Part shown: positions 1-11,211 of the stretch, in pieces
Numbering within the stretch: the first letter of the stretch is position 1
Layout: every line of letters begins with the position of its first letter
Source of the DNA: Nannochloropsis oceanica
Taxonomy: Eukaryota > Sar > Eustigmatophyceae > Eustigmatales > Monodopsidaceae
Assembly (NCBI GenBank): GCA_004519485.1
Contig: CP038111.1
Span: 248,001-312,000, forward strand
Reading direction: 5' to 3'
DNA: 64,000 nucleotides
The notes under the pieces: generated by a model
What the model saw: only the letters and a program-made list of their open reading frames with translations
What the model was told of the DNA's origin: nothing
Databases searched by the model: none
Program-made: the position numbers and the translations under genes

Positions 1-1271
1 TTGCAACTGGTGCTTCTCTCGCATCTCCTCTAAAAGCAGTTTTTTGTTCCCGTCGCCACCAACTATGAAATGGACTCGTGGGTATCGCGCACAAATGACT
101 GGGATGACCTTGGCAACCAAATCGATACCTTTCCGGTATACAAGCCGACTGACAATCACCACATTGATCCGGCCGTCCTCCCCGTCGCCGCGCCGGCGTT
201 GGCTGGGATCTGGTGTAAACTTGTCTGGGTCCACCGCATTGGGAATAGTTGAAAGCATGATGGGGTGAAGGCGAGCTCGCAGCGCGAGATTCTCGCGACA
301 GGTGTTGGAGACGCATATGCCGTGGTCGAAATCAGAGAGGATGAAGCGCATGACCTGGTTGATGTGGATACTAGCGGCGTCTGCAAAGCCGAACAAAGAA
401 TGATCTGTGTAGACCAGTTTGTAGCTAGTTTGTGTATTTTAGGCGCGCAAGTAGATTGATGCTGAGCTCTTATGTTGGAGCAAACGATATACAGACAGAG
501 GACGGAAAGAATGCGAGCTCACAAGCATGGCACAATTCGCAAACTTCATTATTATTAATACTCAAATATGCAAGCTAGACCACAGACCAGCCGCGAGACA
601 CGTCAAATGTACAGCCTATACTCAATAACGTACCCCATGGTCCGGGCGTACAATGCACACTCAATGCTCATGACTGATGTGGCTTGGTGCGTATGGACGA
701 CGTTGATCTGTTCCCGAATCAAGATAGACCGGAAAAGAGGGAAAAATGCAAAAAGAGTAGGCCATACGTCTTGGTCGAAGAAGGTTAGTAGTGGACAGTA
801 ATACACCTTGAGTCCATTGTTCATGTACCGGATGCCCCTGTTGTCTCAAGGGAGTAAAAAAGTGAGTACGTGTGTATATGGGTGGAAAAGTTGAACGCAA
901 AATTCTCCGTCTATTTGAAGTACTCAGCCCTTCTCGCCATACTTACTTGCGGTCGTCGTAGGCGTGGGTAATAATAACAACTTTGTGGCCCAGTTTTAGC
1001 AAGCACTGCGCCAGCGACCATATGTGCATCTCCACTCCCTGATGTGATAAGCAGTATATATATATATATAGTAAGGATATTTTGATGTGAGATGATCATT
1101 CAAATGATGAGAACAGGCTCGCAGAGTGGGCAACAAGCATGGTTTCATACCATTAATCAAAAAAATGAATACAAAACGTACCCCCATGCGCGGATAGAAG
1201 AAGTCGCACACCATGCAGATGGCATGCTGCTCTCTGAGTCGCGGCTTTTGTCCCGCGCCCATGCCGCTCAT
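1..1271 (-). CDS. PIGA: PIG-A / GPI3: catalytic subunit of GPI-GlcNAc transferase (3' part outside window)
   Basis: This GT4-fold glycosyltransferase catalyses the first step of GPI-anchor synthesis, adding GlcNAc to phosphatidylinositol on the cytosolic face of the ER. Four exons join in frame on the minus strand: 1271-1182, 1038-947, 837-634 and 424-1, all with GT-AG introns. The predicted protein shows the PIG-A hallmarks in order: [20 protein letters not shown] near the N-terminus, [58 protein letters not shown] and the GGDG nucleotide-sugar loop. The C-terminal third lies beyond position 1. The start was set at the ATG at 1271, just before the conserved domain; the frame is also open further upstream to 1439. 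Human PIG-A likewise has a short N-terminus before this motif. Identification is confident; the exact start is less so. Confidence 0.93.
1055..1070. repeat. (TA)8 microsatellite
   Basis: A short TA dinucleotide run inside the first intron of the PIG-A gene, just upstream of its 3' splice site on the minus strand. It has no coding role. Confidence 0.9.
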
Positions 1272-1912
1272 GGCGGCGTCTATCGCAGGCGCACCCCGCC
1301 GCTTTTCTGCGACCGCAGGTTTTCCCGCAAACCATGACGACAGTAACGAGTGGGAGAATGTTGGTGGCGGGGCACCTGCGGACGGGACACCTTTGGACGA
1401 GCGACGACGACGGAACTTCATGTGCACACAGACAGCCACAGCGAGTGATGACGGCGATTGAGAGAGAGGGGATTACTATCAAGCCTGCCCCGCCCGGGCA
1501 AGCCCCGAAGACGGCGACGCTGGCAAGGGCTCCTCCTCCTTCCTGCCCCTGGGTGGACGGTAGTGCATGTCAAGGCGAAGGTGTGAGTGAAAAGGTTTCG
1601 CGGAACACAAGGGAAAACGAAAGAAGCACGTCTGATCAAGTTGTGTAAGCGATGGGGAGGTTGACGGCCCCCCTGCGAACATATTAAATATCGCACTACC
1701 GAGTCCGTGGCAGCACGAAAGATAATCTTCGGCTTCTTCGTGATTCCATACGCTAGCTAAATGTGTCTCGGAGCCGCGAAAGGCAATGTACAGAGACCGA
1801 GACGGTCTGCGAGAGCATGGGACGGGGAGGGGTCGTCGGACGCCTCGCATTACTTACGATTCATGATGCATTCTTTATTGTTTAAATAATACAAACATCT
1901 TCGATTTCTCAT
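1272..1912. other. Intergenic region between PIG-A 5' end and TMF 3' end
   Basis: It must hold the PIG-A promoter and the TMF 3' end. Open frames here show no recognisable domain, and I see no clear TATA box. Confidence 0.5.
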
Positions 1913-4900
1913 TCACACGACGACGCTTGACGATTGGTGCTGCTCCTGCTGCGAGAGAATTTGGTCGAGCTGCCGCCGGAAGTGCGCTTTCAGCGTCTCC
2001 ATCTCCCCTTGCAAGGCCTCCAGCTCCTCCGTCTTTTCGCCCAACAGCTCCAACAACACTTCCTTCTGCTGGACTACCTCCTTCGCCTGCGCAGTGTCCA
2101 CCGCCGCTCGCAGCGCCTTCGCAACCTGTAGTGAGTGCTGCCGACTTAGCACCGTTACCTCCTCGGCCAAAGCATCCCTCGTCCGTTCCACGTCATGCAA
2201 TCTCGATTGCAAATGCTGACTTTCCGCCTCCTTCTGTCGCAAAGCTTGCTGCAGCTTCTCCAAAGCTAGGATGGACAAGGACTTCCCATCTCCTCCTTCC
2301 CCACCTTCTCCTCCGGCCAATTCAACAACACCACCGTCCGCAACGCCTTTGTAGCCTCTGAAGCTGGCCAAGAGACTTTGCTCCAAAATAGAATCCTGCG
2401 ATACCCTCTCATGGCCCGGGGAAAAGCAGTGGGCCCATGATTTCCCCCGCCTTCCTCCCTCCTGCCCTCCCCCTCCTCGTTCCTCTACTGCCACTGCCGC
2501 AGCGAGCTCTTCTTTCAGTGTCTCGACTTCGAGCTGTAGTTGAGCTTGTTCGTGCTCTAGGTCTCCTTTCATCACCAACAAAGTTTCTTTAGCCTCTCGC
2601 AGCTGCAATTTTAGTTTGTGTTCGTAGACTTTGCCTTCTCTGCTTGCGCGGCTTATCTCCTCCTGGGCGGCTTTGAGCTCTTGTTCGAGTTCAGAGACAA
2701 GGCGGCGGCTCTCGGCTTCACGTGCCTATTAGAAAGTAAAGGAGATAGGAGATAGGGAAAAAAAAAAAGGAGGACGTGAAAGCATGGATTTCTCAAATGA
2801 AGGGGATTTGTGCGATCAGAATGTACCTCCATATTTTTGAGCTGGACTGCCGTCTCGTGCAGTTTGCTGGTCGTCATGCTGTGTATTATGTTGGGTAAAG
2901 CCCGTCAAATTTGGAAATAAGTTTTTTCATGAATGCTATCATCTATTCTCATACTCACACCCACCCACCCGTTTTCTCCCTTAGTGTACTTGCCTTAACT
3001 GTACCTCCAGCTCCCCTATATTGCTCGTCAGACTCTCCAGCTTCTCCAAAAGCAGCCGCCTGCCTGCTTCCGCCTCTCGTGCTGATCCCTCCGCCGTTCG
3101 CGCCCTTTCAGCAAATGCCTCTTCGGTGCTTGCCCACACCCCTGCCTTCCCTCGAGCCTCCTCCTGCAGAGCCTTGATTTGCCTGAGGAGAGGTGAGGTA
3201 GATTCGTGCATGTCTGCAGCTAGACTCTCTGTGCGACTAACGGCATCTTGCCATCGTTTTCGCATGTCTCCCAACTCGGCTCGAAGCGAGTCTTCGCGGA
3301 GGCCGGCTTCGAAGTTAGAGCGGGTCAAAGCTGCTTGAAGTTGTTTGTTTGTTGCCGTGAGGACAGACTCACGTTGCTCGAAGTCGGATTTGATCTCCGC
3401 GAGGCCACGGGAGGGGGTTTGGTCTTCGTTTGATTGGGTTTGCAGGAGCCCTTGTTCAGAGGTCATTTCGGATAGCATCCGCTTCATTTCTTTTTCTTCA
3501 CTCCAGGCTTTTTCGAGAGCAGCCTGTTGGCCGACGATTTCTTCTTGGGCACGACTGAGTTCTTGCTCGAGCTGTTTCAGTCGAGAGAGGGGGGGAAGAG
3601 GAGGAGGACGTGAGGGAGGAAAGAATAAGAGAAAGAGGTAAACATGGCCTTTACCTTGCTGGTTTTCTCCGCCGCTGATTTGTTTACCGCCTGGGCTGCC
3701 GTCAAGGTCTGCAACAACCCTCCGTTCTCTCCTTCCTTCTTCCGGATCAGCTCCGTCATCACGACCACCTTCTTGGCAGACGCCTCCCCCTCCTCCCTCA
3801 ATCTATCCCTCTCCGCCATCACCCCCCTAAGTTCTCCACGGCTCTTCCGCACAAGTTTTTCCATCTCTGACTGCTTCAATGCCAGAGCTTTCCCCTCTTC
3901 TTGCAAAGCTTGGATCTTTCGTTGCTTCGCTTCGTCCCCCATATAAATAGCATGCGCTTTTTTCACCTCTTTCTCTAACAAGGACACACGCACCTGACTC
4001 TCCTCCAGCTGCTCCTGCAGGTGCCTTCGTTCTTCGTCGAATCTGGCACAGAGATCCCGCTCTGCTGCTGCTGCTGCTACTGCTGCTGTTTCTTTTTCTA
4101 CTACTGATTCCAACGTTGTTGAGCATGTACCAGCAGCAGTAGAAATGTAAGGTTGCTGAAGCGGAGTGGTGGTTCTCTTGTCCGCGGCGGCGACGACTGC
4201 AGATGGCATCGCAGCATCAGTAGCAGCAGCAGCCGGCGAGGAAGGAGTAGAAGACAAATTAAAAACTGAAGAGATAGTGGAAGGATAGGCGACAGGTTCA
4301 GGTGATCTGCAATTAGTGCTGATTTTGACGTTGCTGTTGCTGCTGTCATCACCACTGCTGGATGTGTGGGTTCGGGGCCGATTCCGGGGTTCTCCATTCC
4401 AGCGATGGTAGTTGGCCTCCTTGTCACTCCTCTCCGTGCCACTGTTGCTTACACTGTCGCGGCTGTTGCTGGTATCCGAGATCATCTCTCCTCCTGCTCT
4501 AGCTTCCTCCTCTTCCTCTTGGATGGACGAAGATGAAGACACAAAGAGGGGAGTCGGGGGGCGGCTTTCCTCGACCGTATTCTTCGCCTCCGCCTCATTG
4601 TCTCCCTTTCCCTTGGCAACAAGAGTCGAGACTGCTGTACCGCCGCTCTTCTTCCTCCTGCGCCTCTTGTCTTTTTTTGTCGGATTTGGAGGCTGGCCTT
4701 CATTGAATGCAGGCATCAGTGAGGTTGTTTGCGAAACATTCTTTCCGTCGTCCAACTCGATCTCATTCGCTCCTGATAATCGGATTGTTTCTTCCGCTGC
4801 TAGTCCTTCTTCCTCCTTGTTCTCTTCCTTTTCCTTCTCTGCCCGCGGCGGGGATGGGGAGTCCTTGGGTGAGGGCGTCTTTTGGGACTTTGGGGTCTTG

Positions 4901-5217
4901 ACCTTGACCGGTGGGGGAGATGAGGGCGACGAAGAAGAGGATGATGCAGCTATCCCGCGCTCCTTCTGGTCCTCGTGGCTCTTGATGACCGCCGCGACCG
5001 TCGAGGAAGAAGAAACAGAAGAAGACGAGTCCCGAGTCCGTGGGGAGGGGATAGAGATGGGTAGGATGCCTTCCTCGCTGGGCACTACGTCTGCATCGAC
5101 CGCTTGATCCAACGAATTCTCAATGGCACTCCACGCCTCCTTCCCCTTTTGTAGGGCCCCAGTTAAAACTTCTTGGGCCTCTTTGCCGAACAGGTCCGCA
5201 CTGAGCTTGGACCACAT
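1913..5217 (-). CDS. TMF1: TMF/ARA160-type golgin (coiled-coil Golgi protein)
   Basis: TMF golgins are peripheral Golgi coiled-coil tethers that bind Rab6. Four exons join in frame: 5217-3655, 3571-2994, 2878-2827 and 2725-1913, giving 1001 aa (human TMF1 is 1093). The N-terminus (MWSKLSADLFGKEAQ) resembles the short amphipathic TMF start. It is followed by a low-complexity acidic/Ser-rich region to about residue 390, then heptad coiled coil to the end. Diagnostic blocks are IQALQEEGKALALKQSEMEK (TMF DNA-binding-like box), STSPLLRQIKALQ, and the C-terminal Rab6-binding region with RTRDALAEEV and LLGEKTEELEALQGEMETLK. The second intron needs a GC donor (AG|GCAAGT) to keep frame, which is a known minor class. 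The frame is open upstream of 5217 but has no earlier ATG, so the start was set there. Golgi location is inferred from the family. Confidence 0.88.
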
Positions 5218-5242
5218 CGGGATGTAGAGTGGCTGGGCGTAG

Positions 5243-5512
5243 CTAGCTAGCAATGATGGGCGTTGTGCTTACCTTCTGGACCAGCCAGCCGATTGAAAGA
5301 AGCAGTACCACTAGGTGGGCTGCTTGAAGCTGTTTGAGGGAAGTTGCGATATGAAAGGCGCAAGTCCTAGTGTTGATGAGGGCGGCGTTTCGAATGCATG
5401 CGAGGCCCATGTTCTCAACTAGACAGTTCCGAGCCACGGGCTCGGGCAGAAAGAAGTCAGCAGGCGCCTGCTGGGGCGGGGCGGGGCGGGGCGGGACGAG
5501 ACGGGCCGTCAT
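5243..5512 (-). CDS. Candidate 89-aa ORF just upstream of the TMF start; not recognised
   Basis: The ATG at 5512 opens a frame with non-random composition: a Pro/Ala-rich start, then PADFFLPEPVARNCL, a Cys-containing stretch, and a hydrophobic C-terminal segment (AAHLVVLLLSIGWLVQK) that could span a membrane. The frame stops at 5243, only 26 nt upstream of the TMF ATG on the same strand. A donor-like GTAAGC follows the QK codons and an acceptor-like CAG at 5233 would fuse it in frame to TMF, but the implied intron is only 39 nt. It could be a small gene, an upstream ORF, an alternative 5' exon of TMF, or chance. Confidence 0.25.
   Translation of the reverse strand: MTARLVPPRPAPPQQAPADFFLPEPVARNCLVENMGLACIRNAALINTRTCAFHIATSLKQLQAAHLVVLLLSIGWLVQKVSTTPIIAS
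5473..5495. repeat. GGGGC pentanucleotide tandem repeat
   Basis: Four tandem GGGGC units followed by GGG lie between the TMF golgin and SF3A1, inside the candidate short ORF. A GC-box-like promoter role for the divergent TMF/SF3A1 pair is possible but unproven. Confidence 0.85.
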
Positions 5513-5865
5513 CAAAGAAGCTGGCGTTGAGATAGTCACGGCACCCCATCTTTCTTATAATCCAGCACAGTCTCTTCCCAATCGTGCACTGTGCTGATTG
5601 CCAGATATGTCCGAAAGGGCCGCATCCTCCCAATATCCGTTGCTCCAGCATCATCAGCGCTATGCTTTCGCCTCCCCACTTCTTCCATGGGACACCCACC
5701 ATGCACCCACCTCACCCACATCCAACAACAACAGGGCGTGCGAGACAAGAATTTCCCACGCACGTTGTCTGACTGAAGGTCTTGTTCTGACCTTGATTCG
5801 ATTGTCAAGATATTTAGTGGAGAGCGCATCACCCATCCACCCAACCACCTTCCATCTAATCAACC
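5513..5865. promoter_or_regulatory. Divergent intergenic region, TMF golgin / SF3A1
   Basis: Non-coding spacer between two head-to-head genes, so it should carry both promoters and 5' UTRs. No canonical TATA box was found close to the SF3A1 ATG. Confidence 0.45.
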
Positions 5866-7694
5866 ATGGCGGACGCAGCGGTCGAAGACGGGACTATGAC
5901 AGGTGGCGGGGCCTTGAACGATGCCGACGTAGAGAGTGAGATCATCCAGGGGCGATCCGGCAAGGTAACGGGAATCATATATCCGCCGCCCGACACTCGC
6001 GCAGTGGTGGATAAGACGGCGCAGTGGGTGGCCCGCAATGGCAAAAGCTTCGAGCAACGCATCCTGAGTAGCGAGGAGGGGAAGAGCTCCAAATTCAACT
6101 TTATGAAGCCCGGGGATCCATACAATGCTTACTACGAGCACAGGATTCGGCAGTTTGAGGAGGGCAAGGGGGAGGAGCCCGCGGAGAAAAAAGCCAAGGT
6201 GGAGGATGGCGCATCAGCACTTGTGGACGAGGCCGCCTCCGCTTCTACCACGGCGATGAGCGTCAGCGCCGCGCCTACTACGACGGTAGGCAAGGCGTCG
6301 GTGCTAGGCCCGATTGCCAAGGCAGCGTTGGATAAACCCGAGGGGCCGCCACCACCTCTGGAATTTTACATCACGCACCCGGATGGTCTAAATGCATTGG
6401 ATGTTGAAGTGATCAAATTGACGGCTCAGTATACAGCGGCAAGTGGCCGGCAATTTTTGGCGGCCTTGGCACAGAAGGAGCAACGGAACCCTCTGTTTGA
6501 GTTTTTGAAGCCATCCCATATATTATTTAGTTATTTTACCACCTTGGTGGATGCGTATATTAAGGTCCTGCAGCCCACGGACGCACAGAGGGCAATGGTC
6601 AAGCAAGGCTTGGAGAAACAGAAGATTCTTGAAAGGGTGGTGCATCGATGGGAGCATGAGAAGAGCGAGGAGAGCCGGAAGCAGCAGCAACAGCAGGAGC
6701 AGGAGGCGGAACGGGTGGCGTATCAGAGCGTGGATTGGCATGATTTTGTTGTGGTCGAAACAATCACATTTGCCGAAGACGAGCTCATGGACGTGGGCAT
6801 GCCTGATCTTGCTGAAGGAGAGGAGGGAGCGGAGGAAGCAGGAGGAGGAGGAGGAGAGGAAGATATGGAGTTGGAGGAAGAGGATCAGGACATGAAGGAA
6901 GTGGTGGCATTTCCTCCTCCTCCTCCACCTCGCCCGGCTGTTCCGCCTCCACCTCCGCCTCGCCCCCCAGCGGCAGAAATGGCGCAGAGAGAAGAGGAGG
7001 AAGAGGACATGGATATGGATTTGGACGAGGGGGAGATCAAGGTGGTGTCCTCTTATGTGCCTCGAGTAGCCGCTGGGGGAGGGGTTGTGGCACCTCAGAT
7101 GATGCTCGATCCCGTCACGGGAAGAGAGGTCCCTATTGCCGACGTGGGCGAGCACATGCGTATTCAGTTTTTGGACCCTCGCTGGCGGGAGGAACAGAAA
7201 CGGGCGCTGGATAAAAAGAAAGAGTCGGCGTTGGCAGAGGGGGCGGACATTGCTGCCAATGTGCGAAGTTTTGCCAAGAAAAGGACGGACATCTTCGGGA
7301 CGACCGAGGAGCAGGAGCGGCAGATTTTGGCGGGACAAGAGCAGTTTAGGGTGAGGCAGGAGGAGAACCAGAGGATGATTTGGCAGGGCGGTCCCGCGGC
7401 GGGTGCTGGGGGAGACAGAGGAGGGATGGGTGGACCGGGGGTTGCCCCGCGAGGACCTCCTCCTCCCTCCGTCCCGCCTTCGCATCAAGCTAACAGCCTT
7501 GGTCGGCCTCAGCCTCCGCCGATGTCTGCTGCCGCCCCCCCCCCTCCTGCTCGTGGACCACCCCAGCCTGTTCCTCCTTCTAGCCTGGTCAATAATACGC
7601 TGGGTGGAGGAGGAGCAACATTCCGCCCGCTCGCTCCTGGTCCTCCTGGCCCCCCACCTGGGCCGCCGCCTCCCTCTCTTGGACCAACACCGAT

Positions 7695-7756
<62 letters not shown>

Positions 7757-8229
7757 CGCTGCCTCCGCGGATGGCGACGGAGGAAGAGGGAGGAGGAGGA
7801 GGAGGAGGAGGAGGAGGAGGCGAAAGAGGAGGCGAAGGAGGAGGCGAAGGAGGAGGCGGAGGAGGAGGAGGAGGAAAAGGGCCTGCCTTGTTGTCGGAGT
7901 CGGCTTATGCGGCGGCGCATCCTGGGGTTGTGAGTGTGAGTGTCAAGGTGCCGGTGGATGATAGCAATCCCAGCTGGAACTTGGCGGGGCAACTGCTGGT
8001 ACTGGAGGTGGGGAGCGTCATGCGGACGGTTAAAGCGTTGAAGGAGCAGATTGCGCCGATGGTGGGGGATATGCCGCTGAACAAAATGCAGCTGCGGGTG
8101 GGGGGGGAGGGGGGAGGGGGAGGTGTTTTCTTGAAGGATCCCCAGACGTTGGCGAGTTATAATTTGGGGGCGCCGGGAAGCGGGTCGGTGGTTGAGTTGG
8201 TAACCAGGTCGAGAGGTGGGAGGAAGTAG
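5866..8229 (+). CDS. SF3A1: Splicing factor 3A subunit 1 (SF3a120 / Prp21)
   Basis: This U2 snRNP component is needed for pre-spliceosome assembly in the nucleus. It is a single exon of 787 aa; human SF3A1 is 793 aa. Domains in order: SURP1 (about residues 44-92, TAQWVARNGKSFEQRIL, FNFMKPGDPYNAYY); SURP2 (about 164-232, TAQYTAASGRQFLAALAQKE, FEFLKPSHILFSYF); the SF3A3-contacting region, then an acidic/proline-rich stretch; a conserved block DPVTGREVPIADVGEHMRIQ followed by DPRW and KKRTDIFG; a proline-rich linker with Q20; and a C-terminal ubiquitin-like domain (about 688-785) ending in the basic tail RSRGGRK. The ATG at 5866 sits in CAACCATGG. This is the full family architecture. The Gly/Glu and Q runs in the linker are the only unusual parts. 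Confidence 0.96.
7696..7755 (+). repeat. (CAG)20 tract encoding Q20 in SF3A1
   Basis: Twenty uninterrupted CAG codons in the linker before the ubiquitin-like domain. Lack of synonymous CAA interruption suggests a young, length-variable repeat. Confidence 0.95.
7781..7878 (+). repeat. GGA/GGC-rich tract encoding poly-Gly/Glu in SF3A1
   Basis: Imperfect GGA repeats directly after the Q20 tract. They encode a Gly-rich linker before the ubiquitin-like domain. Confidence 0.85.
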
Positions 8230-8592
8230 AAAGGGAGGCGGGAGAGATAACGATAACGATGATGGGTGAGTGTGTGCGTGTGTCAACGGCCCCCCAAACG
8301 GAGAAAAACTTACGAGACACTCCAAATCGAAGAACGGTCCGAACCGTAAGCCGATCTTGGCATCAAGCTAAAAACACCCAAAATGGAACAAAAGCAAAAT
8401 AAAAGATGAGGATTTCAGAATTCACAGGTACTACACGGGCGTTGACATCGTCTTCGACCGTTTTACTTTATTCGCGTCAATTTTTGTTTTATATTGTCCC
8501 CCTTTGTACACTATCCTCTCTCACTGCACCCATCACAATTCTCCCCCTCCTCCTTTCTCCTTCCCTTGTCCAAAAGCTCCCTGTTTCGTCCT
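8230..8592. other. Convergent intergenic region, SF3A1 / FAIM-PX-PDZ gene
   Basis: Holds the 3' ends of two converging genes. The stretch 8370-8500 is AT-richer than the flanking coding sequence. No gene is seen. Confidence 0.5.
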
Positions 8593-9571
8593 TCACATGT
8601 AATCCTCAAAAGGAGACGGAGGGATTTCCCCCTCCCTGCTTTCATCTCCTTCTCCATCTTCTTCACCCTCTCGTCCCTCCGGCCCTGCCTTCTTGATCCT
8701 GGGCGGCGTTAAGCGACGGTGGTTGTGTTGCAGATGGTGAGGGTGAATGTGGTTGAAAGGGTGCGGCCGAGGATTGGAAGTGGGTGTAGGAGAGGCGGCC
8801 GATAGGTCCATGACCATAGCATCCTCTTTGATTTGACTGCTGCTTGTGTCGTTGTTATCATTGTGGCTGTGGTTGTTATTGCTGCTGCTGTCATTGGCCT
8901 TGTCATTGCTGATTTTGCTGTTGAGACTCTTGTCTGTCTCACTCTCTGTTGCAGGGACAACTTCAGCAGCCTCTACGAGAGCTGTCGAGGGAGGCAGGGG
9001 ACGAGGAGGGATAAGCACTCTTTCTCCTTCTCCGCCTTCCTTATTTGCTGCTTCTGTTACAATCACCGGGGTCAGGGCGGAAGCGGAAAGGGAAGGAGAG
9101 AAGATGGAAGAAAGAGGAGGGGATAGGGATCGCATAGTGGGAGCAGGGGCCATGGGTGCTTCAAGGACAGAAAGAGGAGGCTCAGATAGCGGGAGGATAG
9201 GAGAGGGCACTGTCACAGGGACGGGCGTTGCTACTATTGCTGCTTCTTCCTCCTCCTTCTTGGGAGGTGTTTCCACCGGGGCTGGCTCCTTCTCCTCCAA
9301 GGTGGCTAATGCCGGCGGAGAGGTCGCAACATCCTTATTCTCCTTCTCCTTCTCCTTCTCCTTCTCCTCCTTCTCATGCTCCAGGACCGCGATAGGTGCG
9401 AGTGCGGTCAACGGCGGTACCACTCCCTCCTCTTTCACATTCTTGACTACAGGTTCTGATGGAGCTTCGGCAGCAGGAGGAGGAGGAGGAGGCGTGGCTT
9501 CAAGAGAGACAGCAATCAAGACCGCCTCTCCTCCTTCTGTTCCTGCTCCTGCTTCTGCTTTATCTGCTTTA

Positions 9572-9617
<46 letters not shown>

Positions 9618-11211
9618 CAATGCCCGCCGTCGTGACCCTGCTGCTGCTGTTACTGCTACCGCTGCTACTACTACCAATGCCACCACTGGTACTCAAATCC
9701 ATTAGCGGATCCTTCTGCGCCATCAGTGAAGGAGATGACACATTACCCTCCCCCCCTCCCTCCGTTCCTCTCCTCTCCTCCTCCACCAAGGCCGCCTCTA
9801 AGATATTTTGCAATCTATTGGGGTCTTCCTCTTGTCGCCTGCTTGAAATACGATCGATCCCACCATTTTCAAGGAGAGAGGAAGAAGAGGTGAAAGAGGG
9901 AGGATGAACAAGATGCTGGCGTGGTGGGGGTCCACGGCCAGGAGGACGGGCATCTGTCCTTGGCAAGGAGGGAGGGAGGGGGGTGGAGGTAGCTTTCGGG
10001 AGAAACGTGGTCGGGGGTGCTGCTGCGGCTATTGTCGTTGCTTCTGAAGATTGTGGGGTTGCTTCCAGGGGTACGGTGGAGGAAGCGACACGGGTAGGGA
10101 GGCCGGAGGGGGTGGGAGTGACGGAGTGGTGGGAAGACGTGGCGGAGGAAGGAAGGGAGGAGGAAGGGAGGGAGGCTTGTCGCTGGCGGAGTTGCTCGTG
10201 AACGGGAGGGATTTCTATGGGATCGCCGGGGGGGAGGAAGTCATGGCCAGGATTCTTGTCGACTGCTTCGAGGAAATGGATGACAATGGGTCGGAGGCCT
10301 TTCGAGATTTGGAAGGCAACGCCATCGAAACCGCCGTATTTACTCACCGGCTCGCCATTGACCTTTGAGACTGTGTCGCCTACCATTACCCGAGTCTGCT
10401 GTCCACCTTGCCCTACTTCCTTGACGCGGGAGACGACAATTGAATCTTCTGGAACGACTGTCCGAGTGATACTCATCCCCAGGTCTCGCTGCGTGAAGAC
10501 TACACTATGTTCTTTCAACCTATCGAAGAACCCCAAAAACACTTGCACCGGCACCATCGCGCACACATGCGGCACACTCAACAGCTTGCCCATCGCCGTC
10601 TCCAATAACAGGCGTCGTTCCTCAACAAATGCCGTATCCGTGTGATCGACCAGCAGCTTGAGCTGTCGTCCCGGGAGCTCCGGCAGGCTAGAACGGAGAT
10701 GATGCCCCTTGAAGGCCGCATGCACCTGCTCAAACAAACACTGAAATTCACGATACCGACGATGAACGATCGTGCGGGCGTCGTCCGAACGACGCGTCAC
10801 TGTGAGCTCGTACCAGGTCACGGCCTTTTCCTTCGTGGTGTACGCGTTGGCCGTCGCCAGGATGGAGACATAAAAACGCTCTTCGTTCTCGTCCGCCAGC
10901 CCTTGCAATGTTGCTTTAAGCGGGCGGCCATTCACGACACATGTGTACCGAAACGAAAATAGACCAGCCTTCTCAATGATGACCATGCCGCGGGCATGTT
11001 CGTGCCCTACAGTGAAATTTATGTGGTGCGGCTCGGTAGTGAAGAAAGGGGAGCTACCCATCGAGCCCGGAACTTCCTCCAAGCCTACTGCTACGGACCG
11101 CACGCCCGTCACCGTGTCGTGCCATAGATCAATCACGTGCTTCACCCCCATGGGACTGATCCACATCCAGGAGCGCTGCACTTCGCCTTGCAACACGTTG
11201 GTCCTGAGCAT
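8593..11211 (-). CDS. FAIM1-like + PX + PDZ multidomain protein
   Basis: The 872-aa product starts with a FAIM1-like beta domain (about residues 14-115: WMWISPMGVKHVIDLWHDT, HHINFTVG, FRYTCVVNGRPLK). FAIM1 is a soluble anti-apoptotic or anti-aggregation protein. A PX domain follows (about 128-245, with RRYREFQCLFEQV and LPELPGRQLK), which in the family binds membrane phosphoinositides. Next is a PDZ-like domain (about 250-345, LGMSI, VGDTVSKVNGEPVSKYGG). The rest is about 500 residues of Ser/Pro/Ala/Glu-rich low complexity with an Ala run, closing with IPPSPFEDYM. The ATG at 11211 lies 5 nt after a good 3' splice site, and a GTATGT donor sits at 11291, so the 5' UTR is probably split by a 75-nt intron. 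An endosomal scaffold role is inferred from the domains. The combination is not one I know from reference organisms. Confidence 0.82.
9574..9616 (-). repeat. (GCA)14 tract encoding poly-Ala
   Basis: Pure trinucleotide run read as alanine codons in the low-complexity tail of the FAIM-PX-PDZ protein. Confidence 0.9.

Larger units (their letters stand above)
6523..8325 (-). other. Long antisense open frame, not a gene
   Basis: A 600-codon open frame lies opposite SF3A1. It is made of Leu/Arg/Ser runs that mirror the Glu, Gln and Pro repeats of the sense gene and shows no domain. It is recorded only to warn against annotating it. Confidence 0.9.

Noticed and set aside
1479-1850. Minus-strand ORF containing YIAFRGSE, faintly like a class 3 lipase
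   Set aside because: Only six or seven residues fit, with no catalytic GxSxG context. It lies in the PIG-A promoter region.
4412-5107. 231-codon plus-strand ORF opposite the TMF N-terminal region
   Set aside because: Ser/Leu-rich shadow of the acidic low-complexity coding strand.
6523-8325. 600-codon antisense ORF opposite SF3A1
   Set aside because: It is a Leu/Arg/Ser mirror of the sense repeats, has no domain, and the sense strand is an unmistakable SF3A1.
8846-9907. 353-codon plus-strand ORF opposite the FAIM-PX-PDZ tail
   Set aside because: Arises from GCA and GGA repeats read in antisense, with no motif.
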